DNA of 64,000 bases from Lentisphaerota bacterium. GTDB lineage: Bacteria > Verrucomicrobiota > Lentisphaeria > Oligosphaerales > JABHEG01. Location: positions 1-64,000 of the forward strand of contig JABHEG010000127.1 in NCBI GenBank assembly GCA_018676675.1, written 5' to 3'. The first letter of the stretch is position 1, and each line of letters opens with the position of its first letter. A program made the translations under genes and the position numbers. A model generated the notes under the pieces. It did not search any database. It saw only the letters and a program-made list of their open reading frames with translations, and was not told the DNA's origin. Positions 57,429 to 64,000 of this stretch are shown piece after piece.

Positions 57429-58634
57429 TCACGACTGTGATACCATCGTTCTGAACAGCTCCGCTCTATCCCGAGCAGTCACCAGTGCGTCAAACGAGCG
57501 CTCAACTAACCTACGCGCTTCGCCGCACTTTTCCCACGCGTGCTGTGGATCCGCATGGACCTCACGCAGGCGCTGGAAGATCGTCTCCGGCTTGCCCGGT
57601 TCACAGAGCCAGGCCGTTTCGTCGAAGAGAGCCTCTCCCAGGCCTCCGACTCTGGTCCCGATCACCGGCCTGCCGACCGCCATCGCTTCCACCACGACGT
57701 TCGGGATCCCATCCCGATCACCGTCCGCCGACACGACGCTTGGCACCACGAGGCAGTCGGCTTGGAGCAGTTCCTGTCGCACCCGTTCCCGAGGCACGAC
57801 CCCGTGCCAATGGATCAGCTCATGGACACACAGCCACTTCGCCATCGTCCGAAGCCCCTCCTCTTCGGGGCCGCTGCCGACGATAGTCAGCTCACACGCG
57901 AGGCCCGTCTCCTTCGCGCGGTGGATTGCTCGGATGAGATCATTCAGCCCCTTCTTGGCCACCAGGCGTCCCACGAACAGAAGCCGGATCGGTGTGTTCA
58001 GGACCGGGCCCGGAGGGGCGAAGGACCAGTCTTTGAGGATGAGACCGTGGTAGATGAGATGCACACGGTCAGAGCTGATCTCACAGGCAGCCTGAAGCTG
58101 CTCCAGTGCCGCCGCGTTGCAGACGGTGACAAAGGACGCGCCACGGATCAGCTCTTTGAGGCGGAATTTCGGTGCGTGAATGTCCCGGGCGTGGACCCCC
58201 AGCGAGTACGTGAGTCCAAGGTCACGGGCGACCGTAGCGACCATCAGAGCCGCGATGTCAGCGAACTCGGCATGCAGATGGCGGCAAGCGGATTCCCGGA
58301 CCAATTCCGTCAGGAGTCTCAACCAATGCCCGTGCTTCCACAACGAAGCCTGGGTGCGCAACCCAGGCGGCAGCCAACCGGCAACCCGGTCGGCAAACCG
58401 ACTCGCTTTGCCTGGGGACGCTGCGGATTCGGCGGAAATGCCCGTGCTCCCCGCCTGCCCCGGGTCCAGGTACTGAACGGCAGGCCAGTCAGCCTGCTTC
58501 TCGGCATCACCTTCTTGCAGCGCGACGGGCAGGAGAGGGACCCCGAGCTGTTGCAGGAGGGTGAGATCCTGACGGAGGAATGTCTCGCTCCAACGAGGAT
58601 AGGAGCCAAGGAGATAGAGGATAGAGCGTTCCAT
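57429..58634 (-). CDS. Family 4 glycosyltransferase (GT-B fold)
   Basis: A 401-residue protein opening ILYLLGSYPRWSETFLRQDLTLL, as in WcaL/colanic-acid-type transferases. The C-terminal nucleotide-sugar domain has LLFVGRLVAKKGLNDLIRAI, LTIVGSGPEEE, VVPSVVSADGDRDGIPNVVVEAMAVGRPVIGT and the E-x7-E motif within it. It adds a sugar to a lipid-linked glycan. It precedes the MurJ-like flippase by 62 bases on the same strand, supporting a role in making and exporting a surface polysaccharide. Confidence 0.9.
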   Translation of the reverse strand: MERSILYLLGSYPRWSETFLRQDLTLLQQLGVPLLPVALQEGDAEKQADWPAVQYLDPGQAGSTGISAESAASPGKASRFADRVAGWLPPGLRTQASLWKHGHWLRLLTELVRESACRHLHAEFADIAALMVATVARDLGLTYSLGVHARDIHAPKFRLKELIRGASFVTVCNAAALEQLQAACEISSDRVHLIYHGLILKDWSFAPPGPVLNTPIRLLFVGRLVAKKGLNDLIRAIHRAKETGLACELTIVGSGPEEEGLRTMAKWLCVHELIHWHGVVPRERVRQELLQADCLVVPSVVSADGDRDGIPNVVVEAMAVGRPVIGTRVGGLGEALFDETAWLCEPGKPETIFQRLREVHADPQHAWEKCGEARRLVERSFDALVTARDRAELFRTMVSQS

Positions 58635-59063
58635 AGTGATGTAACGTCGGCGTAACAGTCCTTATTTGAGACGCTGTTCCCTGCAGGCCCTATCTTAGCG
58701 TTCATGAGGCCGTCCACCACTCTCCCCCCGTTTCTCGGGAGACAGAACCTTGCGACGGGGCAGACCTCCCGCCTGCCCCAACTTCTCCATGGAGCCGCCT
58801 CGAGGTCTCTCACACGTGACTGAGGCATTGCGCTCCCCATTGCCGGGTGATTGGAAAGCCATTCGTCGTGCGATAAAGTAGCTTCCCCTGTTTCCGCCAG
58901 GGGGCAGGAGGCCGGGCCGAAGTGGACGAACCCCCGGCTGCTCGTGCAGCTCAGGCTTCCCAGCGAGTCCATTCGCCCCCGGCCCCCGCTGCCTCCGCGA
59001 TGCTCCTGGTGGAAATTTGCTCGCGAGCGTCCCTCTCGACCATCTGGATCTGGACACACGGCG
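58635..59063. other. Divergent intergenic region without a visible gene
   Basis: About 430 bases between the divergent glycosyltransferase and NeuB-fusion genes. Open frames here are antisense or start extensions without credible protein composition. Promoters for both directions must lie here but I could not identify boxes with confidence. Confidence 0.4.
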
Positions 59064-60869
59064 ATGAAAACTGCGATCCTTGTTACAGCCCGGCTCAAAT
59101 CTTCACGTCTGACCCGGAAGATCCTGCGGCCCATCCAGGGGCGTCCCTTGATCTGTCATGTTCTGGATCGCCTCAAGCTCGTTCAGAGCACTCAGGAGAT
59201 CATCATATGCACGTCGCCAATCGCCCAAGATGACGCGTTGGCCCAAATCGCCGAAGAAGAGAACGTGCAGTGCTTCAGAGGAGATCCTGAAGATGTGCTC
59301 ATGCGCCTCCGACGGGCCGCGGAAGCCTTCAGCGTTGATCTGGTTGTTGACTGCACAGGGGCCACGCCTTTCATCGAGCCTGAGTACGTGGACAAGCTTG
59401 TTGAGTTCCATCTGCAAAGCGGGGACGATTTCAGCAGAATGGCGGGGTTGCCCTTGGGGGCGTCCGCGGCCGTCGTGTCCTACGCGGCGTTGGCAAAGAC
59501 CTGCGACATCAAGGGTGAGCGTGACACCCTCCAATGGCATGACTACTTCACCCGTGCAGACGTGTTCACTTGGGGTGAACTCCACGTGGACGATCCGGCT
59601 GTTAGCTGGCCTGATCTGCGGCTTGCGGTCGACACCGCTGAGGATCTGGAATTCGCCACCGCTGTTTTCGGTGAGCTCTACGAGCCCGGAGCGGTCTTTC
59701 GCCTTGGAGACGTCGTTAAGCTGTGCCGCAGCCGCCCGGATCTGGTCGCGATCAACGCGTCGGTGACCCAGCGCACGATCGTGCCCGTAAATATCAATCC
59801 CTCCAAGCTGCGGCGGATGACCGGGTATGTCAAGATTGCTGATTATCTGGTCGGTAGCGGGAATCCCTGCTTCATTATCGCCGAAGCCGGTGTGAACCAC
59901 AACGGGGACGTCGCCCTCGCCCGGAAGCTGGTCGATGCGGCCGTTCGAGCTGGCGCTGATGCGGTCAAATTCCAGACCTTCAAAGCTGAGCGGTTGGTCT
60001 CAGCCACGGCTCCGAAGGCGCGATATCAGCTGAAAAGCACTGATGAGTCGGAATCCCAGCTTGAGATGCTTCAAGCCCTTGAGTTGAGTAAAGAGGCTCA
60101 CGTGGAGCTGGCCGCGTACTGCTGGGAACGGGGGATAGTCTTTCTGTCCTCACCGTTTGACGAGGAGAGCGCCGACTTGCTCGAGGCTCTTGATGTACCG
60201 GCTTTCAAGATCCCGTCCGGGGAGATCACGAACTTGCCGTACCTTGCGCACATCGCTCGCAAGGGGAAGCCGATGATCGTGTCGACGGGGATGTCAGACT
60301 TGGGCGAGGTCGGCGATGCGGTGTCCACGATTGAGCAAGCCGGGGCTCCTGATCTGGTGTTGCTTCACTGTGTCAGCAGCTATCCGGCCCGCCCGGCAGA
60401 CATCAACCTCCTCGCCATGGGAGTAATGGCTCGAGCATTTGGCAGATCCACAGGATATTCCGACCACGTGCCCACCAACGAGATTGCGTTCGCCGCTGTG
60501 GCGTTGGGAGCTTGTGTCATTGAGAAGCATTTCACCCTTGATCGGGCCCTGCCGGGACCGGACCACAAGGCTTCAGTTGAGCCGCACGAACTAGCCGAGC
60601 TCGTACACGGCATAAGGGCCGTCGAGGCAGCCCGGGGATCGGGCCGGAAGGTCCCCGTCCCGAGTGAGATTGACACCGCCAATGTGGCTCGGAAGAGCTT
60701 GGTGTCAGCCCAGGACATACCGGAGGGGACGACCCTTGAGGACCACATGGTCACAGCGATGCGCCCTGGCACAGGGCTTCCCCCACGGATGCGCCCCTAC
60801 GTCATCGGGCGGCGGACCCGCGGGGTCGTCCCGGCCGGGACCATGTTTACCTTCGATATGCTGACCTAA
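59064..60869 (+). CDS. neuB: Cytidylyltransferase (SpsF/NeuA-like) - sialic acid synthase (NeuB) fusion
   Basis: A 601-residue bifunctional protein. Residues 1-235 (TAILVTARLKSSRLTRKILRPIQGRPLICHVLDRL, IICTSPIAQDDALAQIAEE) form an SpsF/NeuA-like nucleotidyltransferase domain. Residues about 265-530 (CFIIAEAGVNHNGDVALARKLVDAAVRAGADAVKFQTF, FKIPSGEITNLPYLAHIA, LLHCVSSYPARP, TGYSDHV, EKHFTLDRALPGPDHKAS) are NeuB. An SAF antifreeze-like domain ends it (543-601). It would condense a hexose or hexosamine with PEP to a nonulosonate and activate it with CMP. The ATG at 59064 is chosen because MKTAILV starts the Rossmann fold; the open frame upstream is composition noise. Confidence 0.92.
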   Translation: MKTAILVTARLKSSRLTRKILRPIQGRPLICHVLDRLKLVQSTQEIIICTSPIAQDDALAQIAEEENVQCFRGDPEDVLMRLRRAAEAFSVDLVVDCTGATPFIEPEYVDKLVEFHLQSGDDFSRMAGLPLGASAAVVSYAALAKTCDIKGERDTLQWHDYFTRADVFTWGELHVDDPAVSWPDLRLAVDTAEDLEFATAVFGELYEPGAVFRLGDVVKLCRSRPDLVAINASVTQRTIVPVNINPSKLRRMTGYVKIADYLVGSGNPCFIIAEAGVNHNGDVALARKLVDAAVRAGADAVKFQTFKAERLVSATAPKARYQLKSTDESESQLEMLQALELSKEAHVELAAYCWERGIVFLSSPFDEESADLLEALDVPAFKIPSGEITNLPYLAHIARKGKPMIVSTGMSDLGEVGDAVSTIEQAGAPDLVLLHCVSSYPARPADINLLAMGVMARAFGRSTGYSDHVPTNEIAFAAVALGACVIEKHFTLDRALPGPDHKASVEPHELAELVHGIRAVEAARGSGRKVPVPSEIDTANVARKSLVSAQDIPEGTTLEDHMVTAMRPGTGLPPRMRPYVIGRRTRGVVPAGTMFTFDMLT

Positions 60870-60883
60870 CCGGGAGAGAGCGC

Positions 60884-61327
60884 ATGCGGTATCGAGAAGA
60901 AGGCCAAGTCCACATGGACTTCCACAGGACGACGAACGGCACGATTGCCTACCTGCGGAATAACTATGGCCAGGATTTCCTTGACGAAACGTTCAGAGCC
61001 ACAGCTCGAGATGTCTACAAGTCCATCCGTGAGGACCTCGAGCGAGGGGATGCCTCTCAACTCGTTGAGCACTGGCGCTACTTCTTCAGTCGCGAAGGCG
61101 GGGACTATGAGATATCGGAGGAGTGTGACGAGATCCGACTGGAGGTCAAACGCTGTCCTGCCGTGTCCTATCTGCAAGGCAAATCGATTGAGGTGGATCC
61201 GGGGTTCTGCCGTCAGACTTCGGTGGTAAACAGCACGCTCGTGGAGAACTCGGAGTTCGAGATAGAGACGCAGGTCCTCGGCAATGGTCGGTGCGTCCAG
61301 ACACTCCGGAAAAGGAGGAACGCATGA
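60884..61327 (+). CDS. Small protein of the L-2-amino-thiazoline-4-carboxylate hydrolase-like type, copy 1
   Basis: A 147-residue cytoplasmic protein 14 bases after the NeuB fusion, with GGGAGAGA upstream. After a helical N-half it has EISEECDEIRLEVKRCPAVSYL, then DPGFCRQTSVVNSTLV and a C-terminal strand. The pattern LEV-x-RCP followed by a second Cys resembles the ATC hydrolase-like family. The next gene repeats this pattern, so they are paralogues. Function in this setting is unknown; a link to the nonulosonate pathway is suggested only by position. Confidence 0.6.
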   Translation: MRYREEGQVHMDFHRTTNGTIAYLRNNYGQDFLDETFRATARDVYKSIREDLERGDASQLVEHWRYFFSREGGDYEISEECDEIRLEVKRCPAVSYLQGKSIEVDPGFCRQTSVVNSTLVENSEFEIETQVLGNGRCVQTLRKRRNA

Positions 61328-61803
61328 TTCCCTCCGATCACTTCGTTCGCTATTACAATGAGGTGTTCAAAGCGTTGGAAGGCAAGGGGCGTGAGCACTT
61401 GGTTGCCTACTGGTCTGAGCTTGGGCGCCTGCAGAGCCGGGAGCTTGCGGACGCGTTTCGCCAGGGGGGGATACAGGCGTGCTACACCTACTGGAGCGTG
61501 ATTGATGAGGAAGAGAACTGTGACGCGGAGCTCGCCCTCACTGAGGACTATTTCGAGCTCAGAATGAATGGGTGTCCGAGTCTTTCCAAGGTCCTCGATA
61601 ACGACGCAGCTCCGTCCGCCCTCTATTGCGATCATTGCATGGGGTGGATTGAGCCTGTGATGCAGACTGCCGGTCTCCATGCCGTGATGGACATGCGTTC
61701 TCGGACCGAGCCGCACTGTGTGTTTCGAGTGTACGCCGACAAGGCTCTGGCCGACGCTTTCGCCTCGGAGGCCGCCCTGGTGTCAAGGCCGTACGGGGAA
61801 TAG
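61324..61803 (+). CDS. Small protein of the L-2-amino-thiazoline-4-carboxylate hydrolase-like type, copy 2
   Basis: A 159-residue protein starting at ATG 61324, which overlaps the preceding stop (ATGA). ALTEDYFELRMNGCPSLSKVL aligns with ISEECDEIRLEVKRCPAVSYL of copy 1, followed by a CDHCMGWIEPVM segment and EPHCVFRVYAD. Extra cysteines (CDHC) could bind metal or a cofactor. Copy 1 is more divergent in this half. Tight coupling suggests the two form a hetero-oligomer. Confidence 0.6.
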   Translation: MIPSDHFVRYYNEVFKALEGKGREHLVAYWSELGRLQSRELADAFRQGGIQACYTYWSVIDEEENCDAELALTEDYFELRMNGCPSLSKVLDNDAAPSALYCDHCMGWIEPVMQTAGLHAVMDMRSRTEPHCVFRVYADKALADAFASEAALVSRPYGE

Positions 61804-61815
61804 GCCGTTGCCAGA

Positions 61816-62730
61816 CTATTCCCTGGTGTTAGTCGAGGCCGTGAAGAAACGCTGAGTCGGATAGGCCAACTCAATACCCGGGGCCTTCTCGAAGGCCGTG
61901 AGGATCTCTTCCCAGATCGCTTCTTCGCTGCCACGTCGGCGCCGGGGTTCACAGAGGAAGCGGATTGTCAGCAGTACGCCGCTCTCACGCACGGATGTGT
62001 ACACCGTCGGAGTCAGCTTCGTGTACTGGATGAGGAATCGCTTCGCTGCTTCCTTGACCCTTTCTTCCGCCGATGCCGTTAGAGACTCGGCGTGGTGGTT
62101 GGCGATCTCAAGGAGAAGCGCCTTGGCCTTCTTCCAGTCGCTCTCAAAGGTGACGAGTACCGGCACCTCATCCCAGATGTACTGGAAGCCGCGGCTGTAG
62201 TTCGCGAGCGTGTCGGTCAGAATTCGGCCGTTGGGTACATGGACAATTCGCCCCGTGCTCTGATCCGCATCAACCCAGTTCCCGATCTCCAACAGCGTAA
62301 ACTGAAACACCCGAATGTCGATCACATCACCGGCGTGGGGCCCGATCTCAATGCGGTCGCCCATAGTGAAGGGGCGGCGCCAGACCAGAAACAGCCATCC
62401 GGCCACATCCGCGATGAGGTCACGCAGGGCGATGGCCAAGCCGGCCGACAGCAGTCCCAGGAACGTTCCTGCGGATCGCATGCTCTCGGGGGCCACTCCG
62501 AGCCAGATTATCAGCAGGCCAACCGAACCGATGGTCCACATTGCATACACAACGCTCTTGCGCCACCGGTAGCGCTGCTTGACGTCGTCCGTGCGGCGCC
62601 AGATCAGATGGCAGAGCAGGCGGTAGACACACCAGAGGCCCAGGCACAGGACGCCGGTAGCGATCAGCTGGAAGACTCTCTCCGGCTGGGGCTGCCAACT
62701 TGCCTGTAGCCAAGGGGTAATTCCGTACAT
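61816..62730 (-). CDS. MscS-family mechanosensitive channel
   Basis: A 304-residue small-conductance mechanosensitive channel. Two N-terminal spans (about 20-42 and 65-85) precede the pore helix AGTFLGLLSAGLAIALRDLIADVAGWLFLVWRRPFTMGDRIEI with the Gly/Ala-rich pattern. The beta domain (GDVIDIRVFQFTLLEI, IVHVPNGRILTDTLANYSRG) and the C-terminal alpha/beta domain follow. It releases solutes on hypo-osmotic shock. It converges with the preceding gene, with 12 bases between stops. Confidence 0.93.
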   Translation of the reverse strand: MYGITPWLQASWQPQPERVFQLIATGVLCLGLWCVYRLLCHLIWRRTDDVKQRYRWRKSVVYAMWTIGSVGLLIIWLGVAPESMRSAGTFLGLLSAGLAIALRDLIADVAGWLFLVWRRPFTMGDRIEIGPHAGDVIDIRVFQFTLLEIGNWVDADQSTGRIVHVPNGRILTDTLANYSRGFQYIWDEVPVLVTFESDWKKAKALLLEIANHHAESLTASAEERVKEAAKRFLIQYTKLTPTVYTSVRESGVLLTIRFLCEPRRRRGSEEAIWEEILTAFEKAPGIELAYPTQRFFTASTNTRE

Positions 62731-62987
62731 GCTTGATTCCTGTCCATGGGAAGCAGGGCGTCGATGGTGAATGTCGCTGAGATAAGCCGGAGGCCCGGCA
62801 CTCCGCTCCGCTTCGAGCCTTACTACAAACGCCGCTGTACGGGTGGCGCAATCTGTTCGTAGTTAGCGACGTAGGTCTTGCCGGAGTCGCGTCCGTCCGG
62901 TGGCGACACCGGCTGTCTCAGCTCTTACCTTAGCGCCATACCGCGTCAATGGTCACCACGTAAGGTGTGTGTTTCCCCCCGCTCAGA
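62731..62987. other. Intergenic region without a visible gene
   Basis: About 250 bases between the end of the synthase gene and the start of the MscS gene, both on the minus strand. I see no RNA gene or clear terminator; an MscS promoter is expected here. Confidence 0.35.
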
Positions 62988-64000
62988 TCACGGTGTGAGG
63001 GTCAGCAGTTTCCGTGTCTGTTCGGGGTAACGGGCGATGAACTTCAACTCGCCGGTTACGAGAGGCTTCTGTTTGAGTACATTGGCGTAGCGCACGAGCT
63101 CGAGAATCTGCCGGGCCTCCTCATCGCTGTGGAACTCAATCTCCAAGCGTTCGTAGACATTCCGGAACCCGCGAACGCCACTGTACTCCCCGACCACGAT
63201 CTGCCGCCCCGTTTCAACGATCTCCGGCTCACCCAGACCGAGATCTCCGTAGTCGTAAAGCTCGTAGTTGTGGCGGTCTTTCAGGACGCCGTCCGCATGG
63301 ATCCCCGATGCGTGCGCAAATGCGTTCTGCCCAACCCCAACCTGATTGATCGGGATAGGGACACCGAATGCATAGCTTGCGTACTTCGCGAGACGCCAGG
63401 ACTTCGAGAGGTCAAGTCGCGGATCAAGTCTGTACCTGTCCGAGAAGCTCGCCGCCTTCTGGACTGCCAGAATGACCGACAGGAGGTCTGCATTACCCGC
63501 CCGTTCCCCCATCCCATTCACGCACGTGTTGACGTACGCATCTACTCCGGCATCGACCGCAGCCTTGGCTCCCGCCACGGAACAGGCAACAGCCATTCCC
63601 AAGTCATTGTGACAGTGGATCTCGATTGGCATCTCGACCTCTGTGGCGAGCTCCTTGATGCGGTCGTAGATCGAGAACGGATCGTCGTATCCCAACGTGT
63701 CACAATAGCGGACGCGATCGGCGCCGTGCTCTTTGGCCACCTTGCTGAAGCGGATCAGGTACGCCATATCCGTGCGGGAGGCGTCCTCGGCATTGACACC
63801 GATCGTCTTCGCGCCAAGCTCCTTCGCTTTGTCCACGGCAGCGGCCATCATGTCCAGAACGTCGTCTCGATCCCGGCGCCCCTGGAACTTGCCCTGGGTC
63901 ATCTGCTCTGAGGTGGAGATGGACAGGTTGAGGTGTTGGACATTGGTCATATCAAAAGCCAGCGAAACGTCTTCCGGAATCGCTCGGACCCAGCCCTCGA
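62988..64000 (-). CDS. Isopropylmalate/homocitrate synthase-family enzyme, cut by window end
   Basis: The last 337 codons of a DRE-TIM metallolyase; the frame stays open to base 64000, so the true start is outside. IEIHCHNDLGMAVA supplies the metal-binding HxH, and NTCVNGMGERAGNADL and HASGIHADGVLKDR are family signatures. The protein ends soon after residues equivalent to about 380 of NifV/AksA, without the LeuA regulatory domain, so homocitrate synthase, citramalate synthase or a short isopropylmalate synthase are all possible. It condenses acetyl-CoA with a 2-oxoacid. Confidence 0.9.
   Translation of the reverse strand, partial: EGWVRAIPEDVSLAFDMTNVQHLNLSISTSEQMTQGKFQGRRDRDDVLDMMAAAVDKAKELGAKTIGVNAEDASRTDMAYLIRFSKVAKEHGADRVRYCDTLGYDDPFSIYDRIKELATEVEMPIEIHCHNDLGMAVACSVAGAKAAVDAGVDAYVNTCVNGMGERAGNADLLSVILAVQKAASFSDRYRLDPRLDLSKSWRLAKYASYAFGVPIPINQVGVGQNAFAHASGIHADGVLKDRHNYELYDYGDLGLGEPEIVETGRQIVVGEYSGVRGFRNVYERLEIEFHSDEEARQILELVRYANVLKQKPLVTGELKFIARYPEQTRKLLTLTP

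Noticed and set aside
58851..59063. N-terminal extension of the NeuB fusion
   Set aside because: The extra 71 residues are low-complexity and precede a perfect Rossmann-fold start MKTAILV at 59064.

Overview
This is a high-GC bacterial chromosome segment with short intergenic gaps and many four-base ATGA/GTGA overlaps. It has a complete dnaN-recF locus, rpoN, type IV pilus ATPases, ExbB/ExbD, an H-X9-DG prepilin-like protein, a Cys-type sulfatase, several giant secreted carbohydrate-active-type proteins, and DUF4175/DUF4159 proteins. This mix is typical of the Planctomycetota-Verrucomicrobiota-Lentisphaerota-Kiritimatiellota side of the bacteria or similar uncultivated phyla. The assignment is inferred from gene content only; no rRNA gene is present to confirm it.

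Layout. 0-8.6 kb is a tight plus-strand operon of envelope genes ending in a 1548-residue thioredoxin/HEAT/thioredoxin/CcdA-like fusion. 8.6-13.9 kb is a minus-strand operon: a four-EF-hand protein, a 1304-residue secreted protein with a duplicated flanking domain, and a GT2 glycosyltransferase. 14.1-15.9 kb is a self-contained two-gene locus: a 108-residue winged-helix-like protein one base upstream of a 365-residue tubulin/FtsZ-superfamily GTPase. A clear sigma70-type promoter precedes it, with a palindrome on the -10 box and related repeats about 200-240 bp further upstream. This looks like a TubR-TubZ (type III partition) arrangement and is my main candidate for an undescribed system. 16-29.9 kb is a carbohydrate and envelope island: sulfatase, FHA protein, a YejE-type permease with a large insert, a lipoprotein, two putative glycoside hydrolases, a pseudopilin and a sugar isomerase-like enzyme.

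29.9-35.3 kb holds dnaN, recF, an FGGY kinase and mtaB on the minus strand. The AT-rich gap upstream of dnaN has DnaA-box-like words and repeated AACAGG motifs, making it a candidate replication origin. 36-42.1 kb is a pilus motor operon: two tandem PilB/GspE-type ATPases, PilT and PilC. A tRNA-Pro follows. 42.4-50.7 kb is a striking six-gene run: a giant TPR/coiled-coil exported protein, a small exported TPR-like protein, ExbB, two ExbDs, and a membrane-anchored protein combining a TonB-like N-terminal layout with a prenyltransferase/squalene-cyclase-like repeat domain. 50.8-64 kb holds ordinary chromosomal genes (AspA/AstE-like hydrolase, metallo-beta-lactamase-fold protein, rpoN, SpoU methylase, DUF192, MurJ-like flippase, GT4, MscS, and a LeuA/NifV-type synthase cut by the window end) plus a cytidylyltransferase-NeuB fusion followed by two related small proteins.

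All assignments come from reading motifs and architecture; no database search was run. Several large proteins are recognised only to fold or family level.
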